The position numbers were made by a program, and so were the translations under genes. DNA of 64,000 nt from Salinicoccus halodurans. Lineage in GTDB: Bacteria; Bacillota; Bacilli; Staphylococcales; Salinicoccaceae. Below the pieces are notes generated by a model. The model did no database searches and was not told where the DNA came from. It worked only from the letters and a program-made list of their open reading frames with translations. Below, in pieces: positions 1-7,396 of the stretch. Within the stretch, counting starts at the first letter, position 1. Each line of letters opens with the position of its first letter. Location: NCBI RefSeq assembly GCF_900114445.1, contig NZ_FOTB01000006.1, positions 239,012 to 303,011 of the forward strand. Direction: 5' to 3'.

Positions 1-1
1 T

Positions 2-166
2 ATTCAAATGTTCAGCAGCACGCTGGAACAACGCTACTTGAAAGATGACTACATCACTTTCTATGGACATTATGAAGGACTTTTGAATTATGAGACAGTT
101 ATTGGTGGAGAGCAGACTGTTCCCTCATTTACTGTGAACGGCAGTCATATAGAGATAGCTCAATAA
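2..166 (+). CDS. C-terminal end of an unidentified protein (cut by window edge)
   Basis: An open frame enters at the window edge and stops at TAA 164-166, giving 54 residues with no start visible. The tail has a beta-rich pattern (ITFYG, then YETVIGGEQTVPSF) that I loosely associate with C-terminal domains of small secreted or phage-carried Gram-positive proteins, but I cannot name the family. A hairpin follows directly. The call rests only on the open frame and the downstream hairpin. Confidence 0.5.
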   Translation: MQMFSSTLEQRYLKDDYITFYGHYEGLLNYETVIGGEQTVPSFTVNGSHIEIAQ

Positions 167-171
167 ATAAA

Positions 172-203
172 AAAAGCCACATACAGCTTGATGTAGGTGG
201 AAC
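172..203. terminator. Hairpin after the partial gene
   Basis: CCACATACA (177-185) pairs with TGTAGGTGG (192-200) with one mismatch. An A-run lies on its left, so the U-tract would be on the minus strand. Function in the plus direction is uncertain. Confidence 0.4.
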
Positions 204-279
204 TTAATCGTTATGCCGATATTCCAGTCCGACATAAAAAAATACAATGGGATAATAATATTTTAGGTGGTGCTATATC

Positions 280-477
280 GTGACTCGAGGAGACTGGTTT
301 ATTGATAAAAAAACTTTATGCAGCAAAATGTGCATCGGAGAAACATACTTTGACCAACATTTTCTAAAAGATGACCGAATGAGATCGTGTGAATATAGAA
401 GAGGAAATAAGCTTCTTTGGGAAACTGAGAAGGCAAAAAAGTATATGAAGCAAATTGTAACTGAGATTTTTGATTAA
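280..477 (+). CDS. Small DUF771-like phage protein
   Basis: A 65-residue protein with a GTG start. It resembles the C-terminal helix-turn-helix-like half of DUF771 proteins found in early regions of Staphylococcus phages: a short block naming an entry step, a stretch WFIDKKTL, then a basic middle and a final KKYMKQIV helix. The neighbour at 567-875 on the other strand appears to be a longer relative. No strong ribosome binding site is visible, so the start is uncertain. A role in phage regulation or DNA binding is inference only. Confidence 0.5.
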   Translation: MTRGDWFIDKKTLCSKMCIGETYFDQHFLKDDRMRSCEYRRGNKLLWETEKAKKYMKQIVTEIFD

Positions 478-522
478 GAGAATCATATAAAAGCGGATAA
501 CTATAAAATTTCAGTGATTATT

Positions 523-558
523 AGAAAAGCCATACTTCAAAATGAAGGATGGCTTTTT
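523..558. terminator. Bidirectional terminator
   Basis: AAAAGCCATACTTC pairs with GAAGGATGGCTTTT around a short loop, with T-runs on both strands. It separates the convergent small genes at 280-477 and 567-875. Confidence 0.75.
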
Positions 559-566
559 ATTTTGAA

Positions 567-875
567 TCAATCACCTCTGCTTAATATCTTTAGAAATTCA
601 CTTTCCAGATATTCGTACATTTCTTTCGCTTTGAACGCCCAACGGTCGCCCTTCCCTTGCGGGAAGTGAGTGAACAGCTCTATCTGTCGCATCCGTATTG
701 GATGATTCAATAGGTTGTCCTCTAACCAACTGCGTGATTTACCTGTATGCTTTATCACATCTTTTAATGTTAGATATTTACCAAGTAGTATGTTGGATGA
801 CAGTTCTTCATATTCAACTTTAGTAATCATTACATATTCTTCAGGAATTTGAATTGTTACATTAATCTTTTGCAT
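567..875 (-). CDS. DUF771 domain phage protein
   Basis: A 102-residue protein opening with an amphipathic strand INVTIQIPEEYVMI and a YEEL segment, followed by a helical block (LTLKDVIKHTGKSRSWLEDNLL) and a C-terminal aromatic/helix block ending near YLESEFLKIL. This layout is typical of DUF771 proteins of Staphylococcus and Bacillus prophages, which are thought to be winged-helix DNA-binding or excision-type accessory proteins. A good Shine-Dalgarno (GAGGAG) precedes the ATG. It is one of the markers that this end of the window is phage-derived. Confidence 0.65.
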   Translation of the reverse strand: MQKINVTIQIPEEYVMITKVEYEELSSNILLGKYLTLKDVIKHTGKSRSWLEDNLLNHPIRMRQIELFTHFPQGKGDRWAFKAKEMYEYLESEFLKILSRGD

Positions 876-908
876 TTCATACTCCTCTAAAAAATCTTTG
901 CTTTTTGC

Positions 909-1130
909 TTATCTAAACTGCGAACTCAGCAACGTCTCACTCAGCTCCATCGCAGTCATCATCCCAGCTACCTGTCCTGGCACAGCGTTAATATCTACAT
1001 AGTAATTATCGATCAGATCATTCTCCATTGTGTAATAGACAGTACCATCTTTATCGATCTTTCCGGTTACCATATCATGCAGCAAATTTTGATTTAACAT
1101 GACGTATTCAATATTTATATGTAAGTCCAT
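909..1130 (-). CDS. Hypothetical 73-residue protein
   Basis: An open frame with an ATG start and AGGAGAG upstream, lying just before and in line with the DUF771 gene, so the two probably form one small transcript. The sequence is acidic and soluble, with no membrane segment and no motif I recognise. It is probably a phage or island accessory gene. Confidence 0.5.
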   Translation of the reverse strand: MDLHINIEYVMLNQNLLHDMVTGKIDKDGTVYYTMENDLIDNYYVDINAVPGQVAGMMTAMELSETLLSSQFR

Positions 1131-1392
1131 GTGATCACTCTCCTATATTGAGTATAGACATACCTCTAATAGAAAGAAATACATAACAATACTTTATTCT
1201 GTGGAGAATAAGTTTCTAAATTATCTCGTAAATATAGACAAATTTAATGTTAGCGATTCAGTACATTTGCTTAACATTATATCTATAAGTGAAAGATTTC
1301 AAAAATTCTTCAATATTAATGAATTTATGATAGTCGGTTTCAAAAAGTAATGTTACAATATATTTAGAAAATATTGGGAGGTATTACATATT

Positions 1393-2004
1393 ATGAGTGA
1401 ACAAAATGAACAACAGCCAAAGAAAAAGAAAGGCGGCGCCCTGAAATGGACTGGCATTGGGTGCTTTGGTATAGTCGCTTTACTTATATTGCTGGGCGGC
1501 TGTGTCGCTCTTATCACGCCAAGCGGTGACGATGGCACTGAATCGTCCGATGATGTTGCAGGGAGCGAAGAAACAAGCGTAGAAGAGACAGAAGAAGCAG
1601 CACCTGAAGACCAAGAGTATGCCGTTGGCGATACTGCAGACATTGATGGCAAACAAATTACGATTTCTAATGTTGAAAAACGTCAAGCAGATGAGTTCGA
1701 GGTAGTGAAAGATGGGTATGAATTTGTCATTGTAAATATTGAAATAGTCAATGGATCAGATGAGGAAATTAACTATAATCCATTGAACTTTGAACTGCAG
1801 GATGGAAACGGCAATATCACTGATAGCTTTGGAGTGCTTTCTCTTGATGGCGTTGGAGAGCAACTAAATTCAGGCGCTTTGGCCGCTGGTGGTAATGTGT
1901 CAGGTACTGTCGCTTTCGAAGTACCGCAAGGTGACGAAGATTTAACACTGAGATATAAGGATAATATGCTTTCTAACGACACAATAGATTTCAATTTATA
2001 CTAA
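1393..2004 (+). CDS. DUF4352 domain secreted/membrane-anchored protein
   Basis: The 203-residue protein starts with a polar basic stretch (about 1-17), one membrane segment (about 18-42) and an acidic low-complexity linker (about 45-75). A beta-sandwich domain follows (about 76-203) with the features of DUF4352: EYAVGDTADIDGKQITI, YEFVIVNIEIVNGSDEEI, and a late VAFEVPQGDEDLTLRY strand. DUF4352 domains have a telokin-like immunoglobulin fold and sit outside the membrane in many Gram-positives and their phages. GGGAGG lies 9 bases before the ATG. A terminator follows at once, so it is a single-gene unit. Its molecular role is unknown. Confidence 0.8.
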   Translation: MSEQNEQQPKKKKGGALKWTGIGCFGIVALLILLGGCVALITPSGDDGTESSDDVAGSEETSVEETEEAAPEDQEYAVGDTADIDGKQITISNVEKRQADEFEVVKDGYEFVIVNIEIVNGSDEEINYNPLNFELQDGNGNITDSFGVLSLDGVGEQLNSGALAAGGNVSGTVAFEVPQGDEDLTLRYKDNMLSNDTIDFNLY

Positions 2005-2006
2005 AA

Positions 2007-2035
2007 AACAACCGCCTCCCAGGGCGGTTTTGTTA
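2007..2035 (+). terminator. Terminator of the DUF4352 gene
   Basis: AACCGCC pairs with GGCGGTT over a short loop, followed by TTTTGTT. The next minus-strand gene stops just beyond it. Confidence 0.75.
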
Positions 2036-2038
2036 TGT

Positions 2039-2467
2039 CTAAATAAGCAATATTGTGGAAATGGGTTTATTTGAACAAACTCCGTTTTTTAAAATTATCT
2101 CATAAATATATCTAAACTCCACATTAATCACTTCAGCACCTTTGCTCACTACCACCATGCCTGCCTTATCCGCTATGTACTCAATCTTACATTCAAGCTG
2201 CACCTCGAATCCATCGTTCCAGTAACGTAGCACGACTGTCTCCCCTACTGACCTGCGCAGTTCTTCTTCCAGCATGACCAATGTTTCATTGTCATGGGTA
2301 GGTGCCGGAGTCTTAGCCTGGACCTCTATCATCTCGGCCACTCGCTCATACTGTTCTGGCATTGTGGCAAATGGTGCCCACTTAATCATGCCCCTCCCCT
2401 GTGGAATGTTGGAGTCAAGTTCTGATACATCCATTTCCCTGTAGTCTAGTCCTCCATATACGCTCAT
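2039..2467 (-). CDS. YolD-like protein, LexA-boxed
   Basis: A 142-residue protein of the YolD-like family. It has the early GMIKWAPFATMPEQ motif and a C-terminal beta domain (VVLRYWNDGFEVQL, then IEYIADKAGMVVV). I chose the ATG at 2467 because GAGGAG lies 8 bases upstream; a GTG three codons earlier overlaps that site. YolD proteins normally pair with UvrX/UmuC-type Y-family polymerases in SOS-controlled operons. The upstream sequence holds a near-perfect LexA box (2498-2511), so SOS control is likely. No intact polymerase gene is adjacent, only a possible stub at 3497-3589. Confidence 0.8.
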   Translation of the reverse strand: MSVYGGLDYREMDVSELDSNIPQGRGMIKWAPFATMPEQYERVAEMIEVQAKTPAPTHDNETLVMLEEELRRSVGETVVLRYWNDGFEVQLECKIEYIADKAGMVVVSKGAEVINVEFRYIYEIILKNGVCSNKPISTILLI

Positions 2468-2497
2468 GATAATCACTCCTCTTACGAATTATTATAT

Positions 2498-2511
2498 AGA
2501 ACATATGTTCG
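2498..2511. promoter_or_regulatory. LexA (SOS) box upstream of yolD
   Basis: AGAACATATGTTCG matches the Gram-positive LexA/DinR consensus CGAAC-N4-GTTCG, read as CGAACATATGTTCT on the minus strand. It lies between the divergent yolD gene and the membrane protein gene at 2575, so LexA could control both. Confidence 0.8.
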
Positions 2512-2513
2512 TA

Positions 2514-2541
2514 TTGTAAAGCGATATATCATAGTTATAAT
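2514..2541 (+). promoter_or_regulatory. Promoter of the 2575 gene
   Basis: TTGTAA (2514-2519) and TATAAT (2536-2541) are 16 bases apart. The -35 element abuts the LexA box. Confidence 0.6.
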
Positions 2542-2574
2542 AAAATTAAACAAACTTGGAAGAAGGTAAGTTCA

Positions 2575-3453
2575 TTGCACAAAAGCAAAGATGAAACAGG
2601 TTTTAAAAAATGGTTTAAAAAACTTAATTTTATTCTAAAGAAATGTAATAGAAATTTAAGTAAGATTACCTCAAATTATAGTTATATCTTAATCTTAAGT
2701 ATTGTATTCTTGGCTGTACTAACACCTTTTATAGTAGCGATTGGCATAACCAATTTTCCTTTAGTAAATTTAGTAAGCGGTACTTCAAATGGTTGGCTTG
2801 GATTCTGGGGCAGTTTTTTAGGTGGGATATTAGGTACTATAGGCGTAATATATGTTGCCCATCTACAGAATGAAAAACAAATAGATAATTTAAAAATGGT
2901 TGAAGCGGATAACAAGAAGAGGCTTCAAATTGAAACAGAAATTGACTTATTAAAATCTTATCAATCTGATATTAATATACTTGAAAATGATATCAGCTTA
3001 TATAAAGAAATTGTAAGTAAAATATTAAATAACTTAGAAAGCAAAGATGCTTTTAAAACAACCAAATCTGATAAAACAAATGATAAAGAAATATACCAAG
3101 ATAGAATAGATGTATTAACCAGAAAAATTGAATATATTGAAAGCAATCATTTTAGTACTTTATTCAATAAAATAGAGTTAATGAATATAGTATTAAAGGA
3201 GAGCTCTTATATTAATCTGATGCCTCTACCATCTGGAAATGAATTCGAGGAACTAGATAAAATTATAGATTCACTTAAAGATGGCATAGACATTAATTCT
3301 TTTCATAAAAGTTTCGCTAACTTCGATTTAATGGAAATAGGGACGGATAATTATATGAAAGAGAATGTTTTTGAAAAATTGCATTCTTGGCTAATAATAG
3401 AAAATGGAGAAATTCATAAGAGCTTATCAAACTTACTTAGAAATTTAAGGTAA
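2575..3453 (+). CDS. Two-TM coiled-coil membrane protein of unknown function
   Basis: A 292-residue protein with a TTG start behind AGAAGG. A basic N-terminus (1-35) is followed by a membrane segment (about 36-58) and a second one containing the motif SNGWLGFWGSFLGG (about 72-95). The rest is cytoplasmic and rich in coiled-coil-like helices. The GWLGFWGS-type hairpin followed by a long coiled coil recurs in orphan membrane proteins on Gram-positive mobile elements, some suspected of phage defence, but I cannot assign a function. Base composition is AT-rich like the rest of the island. Its promoter adjoins a LexA box. Confidence 0.65.
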   Translation: MHKSKDETGFKKWFKKLNFILKKCNRNLSKITSNYSYILILSIVFLAVLTPFIVAIGITNFPLVNLVSGTSNGWLGFWGSFLGGILGTIGVIYVAHLQNEKQIDNLKMVEADNKKRLQIETEIDLLKSYQSDINILENDISLYKEIVSKILNNLESKDAFKTTKSDKTNDKEIYQDRIDVLTRKIEYIESNHFSTLFNKIELMNIVLKESSYINLMPLPSGNEFEELDKIIDSLKDGIDINSFHKSFANFDLMEIGTDNYMKENVFEKLHSWLIIENGEIHKSLSNLLRNLR

Positions 3454-3496
3454 TATACTATACTTTAAAAAAACCACCTGCAGTGAGGTGTTGAGA

Positions 3497-3589
3497 TTAA
3501 CTATTTCTTGAGTAATAATAAGAATGAGTTATAATGCCCATTTTCAATAATACACCTCTTTTTGGACATAAATAATAGTTGTACATCAT
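3497..3589 (-). pseudogene. Possible 5' stub of a Y-family DNA polymerase gene (uvrX-like)
   Basis: A good ribosome binding site (GAGGAGTG) and ATG follow a LexA box. The frame begins MYNYYLCPKRGVLL and then runs off into unrelated sequence, stopping after about 30 codons. UvrX/UmuC proteins of Staphylococcus and Bacillus often begin with a similar M-Y/F-DY...P-R...ILC pattern, so this may be the remains of such a gene. The match covers only about 14 residues, so the identity is tentative. Confidence 0.35.
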
Positions 3590-3616
3590 AATCACTCCTC
3601 TTACGAATGATTATAA

Positions 3617-3630
3617 CGAACATATGTTTG
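3617..3630. promoter_or_regulatory. Second LexA box, upstream of the stub
   Basis: CGAACATATGTTTG differs by one base from a perfect palindrome. The surrounding 50 bases, including the GAGGAGTGATTAT leader, nearly repeat the yolD promoter region at 2467-2520. Confidence 0.7.
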
Positions 3631-3657
3631 TATTGTAAAGTAATTAAAGTATCTTGG

Positions 3658-4008
3658 TTAAAAACTATTCCACTCACCGGTTATATTGTATTGACCTAAT
3701 TTAAACAATGCATCAACTGCTTTTTCTGAAACTCTTCCTAAGACTTTTTCTCCTATATTATTAGCACCCTTATTTTTTTCTATTACTTCTAAAGCTTCCA
3801 TCACTTCTTTTAGTGTTTCCTTTAATTCATTGATTTCAACTTCAGACATATTTTCTAATCTTAAGATGTTGTCCGAAATCTCTATATTTCTCGTTTCTCT
3901 GGCTGTAATACCCTTATCAAAAGAACCAATAACTTCATTACCACTCACTGTTCCGTCGGAACTTCCATCCATATCAATACCTACAGTTTCTTTTCTTTCA
4001 TCTTTCAT
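3658..4008 (-). CDS. Hypothetical protein with short beta-helix-like N-terminus
   Basis: A 116-residue protein; the start at 4008 is chosen because AGGGGAG lies 8 bases upstream. Residues about 10-45 contain short repeated turns (DGSSDGTVSGNEVIG, DKGITARETRNIEISDN) like rungs of a right-handed beta-helix. A helical acidic segment with NELKETLKEVMEALEVIE follows. I recognise no named family. It stands alone between the LexA-box repeat and the next orphan gene. The beta-helix reading is inferred from the spacing of N, D and G residues. Confidence 0.55.
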   Translation of the reverse strand: MKDERKETVGIDMDGSSDGTVSGNEVIGSFDKGITARETRNIEISDNILRLENMSEVEINELKETLKEVMEALEVIEKNKGANNIGEKVLGRVSEKAVDALFKLGQYNITGEWNSF

Positions 4009-4203
4009 AATAAGCACTCCCCTTTGATATATTGATAATATTATTTAAATATAGCAGAATAGCCTTATATTAGATATATAAATAAAGGTGTTTACTTACT
4101 TAAGCTAGTTAGTGTATATATAATGTTCTATGTGTAAAGACCAGTTCTAAATGCTATAATTTATAAAATAATTAGGATTAAATATAATAAGAGGTGTTTG
4201 ATA

Positions 4204-4629
4204 ATGAAGAATGGTAAGAAAATTAAAATCGCTGCTATCTTAAGTGAAACTGAAGTTATTATTAATGCGGGTAGTTTGGACGGTGTACAGAACGGATACG
4301 CATTCTATATTATTGATGCCGAAGGAAGAGTGATTAAAGATCCCGATACTAATGCAGTTCTAGGAAAATTCGAAGGATATAAAGGGAAATTAATTGTCAA
4401 AAAAACTGAAGACAGGTTTTCATATTGTGAAACTCCTACATATTATAAGAATCTAGCTGTCGAATCAACTTTAGCAAGTAGTAAATCATTATTAAATAGC
4501 CTAAATACTATATCAGGTACCCAGCAAGATAAATTAAACATTTTAAAAGAAGATGTTCTTGATTTAAAATCAATGTACACAGACACTCCGGTAAAGGTTG
4601 GAGATAGTTTAGAGTATATTTCAAAATAA
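4204..4629 (+). CDS. Hypothetical small beta-domain protein
   Basis: A 141-residue protein; the ATG at 4204 follows GAGGTG by 7 bases. The first 80 residues look like a small beta-barrel (IAAILSETEVIINAGSLDGV, then GYAFYIIDAEG, DPDTNAVLGKFEG). That pattern recalls the FlgT C-terminal-like or S1-like barrels seen in other Gram-positive orphan genes. The tail is helical. It ends just 4 bases before the promoter of the Abi-like unit, so it may share history with that unit, but no functional link is shown. Confidence 0.55.
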   Translation: MKNGKKIKIAAILSETEVIINAGSLDGVQNGYAFYIIDAEGRVIKDPDTNAVLGKFEGYKGKLIVKKTEDRFSYCETPTYYKNLAVESTLASSKSLLNSLNTISGTQQDKLNILKEDVLDLKSMYTDTPVKVGDSLEYISK

Positions 4630-4632
4630 ATG

Positions 4633-4660
4633 TTGATAAAGTTATAAAAAATGATATAAT
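4633..4660 (+). promoter_or_regulatory. Promoter of the Abi-associated RNA
   Basis: TTGATA (4633-4638) and TATAAT (4655-4660) are separated by 16 bases, a near-consensus sigma-A promoter. Transcription would start near 4667, about 67 bases before the Abi start codon. Confidence 0.7.
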
Positions 4661-4666
4661 AAGAGT

Positions 4667-4733
4667 AACTGAAATGCCGGCGAGAAGCCTGGTACGGAGT
4701 TCTCTTATTTATCTTAGGGGGCTCCGTTTTTTT
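4667..4733 (+). ncRNA. Putative structured RNA leader or small RNA in front of the Abi gene
   Basis: About 67 nt between a strong promoter and the abi start codon form two hairpins. Hairpin 1 is CCGGC (4677-4681), loop GAGAA, GCC-T-GG (4687-4692). Hairpin 2 is ACGGAG (4694-4699) with CTCCGT (4722-4727), extended inward by TTCTC pairing with GGGGG. Seven Ts follow directly, so hairpin 2 looks like an intrinsic terminator. The same GGGGG block is the only good ribosome binding site for the ATG at 4734. The unit could act as a free small RNA, a transcription attenuator or a translational lock. This fits reports of small RNAs encoded beside AbiF-type genes; the match here is by architecture only. 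Confidence 0.55.
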
Positions 4734-5735
4734 ATGTCTGAATTAGATGAAGTACCATTTTATGATTATCCTACCTTATTGGAGAGAATCATAAATAAAA
4801 ATATAATTGTAGATGATGAAGATCATGCTATATCAGAACTTAAAAATCATTCCTACTATTCATTAATAAACGGTTATAAAAATTATTTTTTAGAAGTTGA
4901 CACAACAGATACAATGGTTGACAACACAACATTTAATGATTTTACTTCCACCTACTATTTATATTCCGATATTTCTTCTTTAATATTCAAGTACATTTTA
5001 TACATTGAAAAATCTTTACGTTCACGTCTATCGCATATAGTAGCTAGAGAGTTCGGTGTTTATTCTAGTGAATACTTGGACCGTAATAACTACAAAGACT
5101 ACCAATACTTAAGGTACAGAACTTTGCGAGACATTCAAGAGGTTATTGATACATGTAAGTCAAATTCTCTAACACATTATTTTAAAGAAAATAAAAAAAA
5201 TATTCCTCCTTGGATTGTAGTTCAAGATATCTCATTTTACACTGTAATTTCTTGGTCTAACATTCTACCGAAACATCTAAAAAGCGAATTATTTAAAGAT
5301 TTTTTTGAAAACAGTAACTTGTATGAATGGTTTCAAGAAAAATATTTCCATCATTCTTTTCACTTTCTGAGAGAATATAGAAATCTAGCAGCTCATGGTA
5401 AAAGAGATTTTAAAGAAAAAATAAATAATAAACTTCAAGAGGAATCATCCGTACATTTTTTCGGTTCTACCTTATTAAAAAAAGAAGACCTTGATAAAAA
5501 TAGAGGACTTCAGGACCTTTTAGCTGCTATTAATTTAATATTAAAATATACTCAGGACATTGAATTGATACATAAATTTTTAAGTGAATTTATCTTGGTG
5601 ATTATACCTTATGTGGACGAAAAAGATTATTCTCCGACGCAATTAATTAATCAAAAATCAGTTTATCAAATACTAGGTTTACCAGAAGATATTATGGATC
5701 GGATAGCTTTATATATTCAATATCGCACTATGTAA
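4734..5735 (+). CDS. Abi_2 (AbiD/AbiF-like) family protein with HEPN motifs
   Basis: A 333-residue protein of the Abi_2 family, known for abortive-infection proteins AbiD and AbiF. The N-terminus has the typical DYPTLLERII and NHSYYSLINGYKNYF motifs. There are two R-x4-H motifs, R96-H101 (RSRLSH) and R216-H221 (RNLAAH), the latter in the family hallmark REYRNLAAHG. R-x4-6-H is the catalytic motif of HEPN ribonucleases, so a toxic RNase is expected; this is known for the fold and inferred here. The start at 4734 matches family N-termini; an upstream in-frame ATG at 4674 lies inside the structured leader. A terminator-like hairpin follows at 5817. The gene is AT-rich and has its own promoter. 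Confidence 0.85.
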   Translation: MSELDEVPFYDYPTLLERIINKNIIVDDEDHAISELKNHSYYSLINGYKNYFLEVDTTDTMVDNTTFNDFTSTYYLYSDISSLIFKYILYIEKSLRSRLSHIVAREFGVYSSEYLDRNNYKDYQYLRYRTLRDIQEVIDTCKSNSLTHYFKENKKNIPPWIVVQDISFYTVISWSNILPKHLKSELFKDFFENSNLYEWFQEKYFHHSFHFLREYRNLAAHGKRDFKEKINNKLQEESSVHFFGSTLLKKEDLDKNRGLQDLLAAINLILKYTQDIELIHKFLSEFILVIIPYVDEKDYSPTQLINQKSVYQILGLPEDIMDRIALYIQYRTM

Positions 5736-5816
5736 GTTCAATAATTACAAATTTTAGATAAGTGCAAATCAATTAGTCTATAGACTTTGAGAAATCTATA
5801 TAATTCTAATTAAATT

Positions 5817-5857
5817 AACCCCCGGCAGCAATTATTCCGCTAGAGGGGGGGATTTTA
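5817..5857 (+). terminator. Terminator of the Abi gene
   Basis: AACCCCC pairs with the following GGGGGGG run around a loop of about 22 bases, followed by ATTTT. Confidence 0.55.
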
Positions 5858-5977
5858 GCTTTTAAAAAACAATATCACATTTATGTTCAACCGTTCAAAG
5901 TTAGAGTAGTTGGATATGATATAAATAAAATGAAAACTATGTAAAGATGATCAATAGGTGGAAAGAGGAGAAAACTA

Positions 5978-7264
5978 ATGGAAAAAATAGAGTATCGTTT
6001 TGATAAAAAGGAGGTTTCTGATTTTAGAAATTCTAGTTATGGTAAACGATATAATAAATTATTGTTAAAGGATAGCAAAATATATGGATTAGACAGAAAT
6101 ATTAGAGATTTCATTCTTTATACTAGAAAAAAAGAATTAGAATCTTTAAACAAATCTACGAATGTTTGGACATCTACAAAATACTTCTTAGAGAATCATT
6201 TCGATATTTTTAATTTTCATGACTTATTTACCAAAGATAAAGGTTTAATAAAATTTTTTATCGTAGTGTCATCTGAACAAGGAAACACAATAGAAAAAAT
6301 TTGTGAAGATTATAATGTCCATTATAAAATCTATTCATGTACTATAAAAGAAACAAATGTACAAATTTCCATATTTGTTATTTATGCCAAAAATGAGACT
6401 GGTAGAGAAATATGGAGACAATGTGAATACGCTGGATTGAGAATTGGTGTTTATAGTTACAGTGATATTACTTCTAAAAGTTTACGCTTCTATAAGATAT
6501 ATAATGGTAGAAGTTTTCCATTGGATAAGCCTGCAACAAATAATTATTATGCTGCTTTAAGTGGGTACAGGAAAGATTTAAGGCATAGCTTTAAATCTAA
6601 ATGGGAGGCTGATTTTGCAAGATTCTTGGAGTTTCAAAATTTAAACTGGCTTTATGAAGATCCATCATATTTCATTGATACTGGTGGTAAATATTATCTT
6701 CCTGATTTTTATATCAAAAAAGGAAATGACAGTGTTCTTGTTGAAATAAAAGGAAGATGGGACAAAAGAAGTTTAAGTCACATAGATTACTCTTTGAGAA
6801 AATCGGATAATAATCACTTAATAATCGACTCAGATGTAATTAAGATTTTAACTGATAAATATAAAACAAGTATCCCAAGTTGGGAAACTAATAAAATGAG
6901 CTTCGTAAAAAAAGTGGTTCCTGTAGTCGGTACTAATATCGCCAACAGAACACAGTACATAAATAAATTATCAAAGAATGATTCGGTGTGTTTAATAAGA
7001 GAAAATAATAATTTATATGATGAGTTTGCTATAATGGTTACTGATGAATTACAAAATCAAATAGGATATATAAAGTCGGAGTGGGCATCTATTATATCTG
7101 AATTTATGAATTATGGATTTACGTTTGATTCTAAAATTGAAAAAATCGAAAGAAACTTTATTAATATTTCAATAAAAGTGAGCAATGTTGATTTTAATAA
7201 AGTAAATAAAAGTATAATAGATTCGAAAATAAAGTATAAACTTCTTAAAGAGATATTTAGATAA
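5978..7264 (+). CDS. PD-(D/E)XK nuclease fused to a HIRAN domain
   Basis: A 428-residue protein with a good site (GAGGAG) before the ATG. Residues about 195-270 carry a PD-(D/E)XK endonuclease core: an acidic residue in SKWEADFARFLE, then YYLPDFYI and VLVEIKGRW (D, E and K of the motif). Residues about 305-375 form a HIRAN domain: VVPVVGTNIANR, DSVCLIRENNNLYDEFAIMV and QIGYIKSEWASII. HIRAN domains bind DNA ends or stalled forks and are often fused to nucleases and helicases. The N-terminal 190 residues are mixed alpha/beta with no family I recognise. Placed behind an Abi gene, a defence role is plausible but inferred. Confidence 0.8.
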   Translation: MEKIEYRFDKKEVSDFRNSSYGKRYNKLLLKDSKIYGLDRNIRDFILYTRKKELESLNKSTNVWTSTKYFLENHFDIFNFHDLFTKDKGLIKFFIVVSSEQGNTIEKICEDYNVHYKIYSCTIKETNVQISIFVIYAKNETGREIWRQCEYAGLRIGVYSYSDITSKSLRFYKIYNGRSFPLDKPATNNYYAALSGYRKDLRHSFKSKWEADFARFLEFQNLNWLYEDPSYFIDTGGKYYLPDFYIKKGNDSVLVEIKGRWDKRSLSHIDYSLRKSDNNHLIIDSDVIKILTDKYKTSIPSWETNKMSFVKKVVPVVGTNIANRTQYINKLSKNDSVCLIRENNNLYDEFAIMVTDELQNQIGYIKSEWASIISEFMNYGFTFDSKIEKIERNFINISIKVSNVDFNKVNKSIIDSKIKYKLLKEIFR

Positions 7265-7356
7265 TTAAATTTTAAAGTCAGTAAATTTATTAATACAAAC
7301 GTAGTTATAGATTAACATTATGCACTTTAAACATAAAATTGCAAAGAACGAAGAAT

Positions 7357-7396
7357 AACCCCTCTTTCGGATATTACTCCAATTGAGGGGTTTGTT
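7357..7396. terminator. Bidirectional terminator after the HIRAN gene
   Basis: AACCCCTC (7357-7364) pairs with GAGGGGTT (7385-7392), followed by TGTT. Confidence 0.7.

Noticed and set aside
4674..4733. An Abi protein start 20 codons upstream (ATG 4674)
   Set aside because: It would start inside the hairpin region without a ribosome binding site, and the extra 20 residues do not resemble family N-termini.
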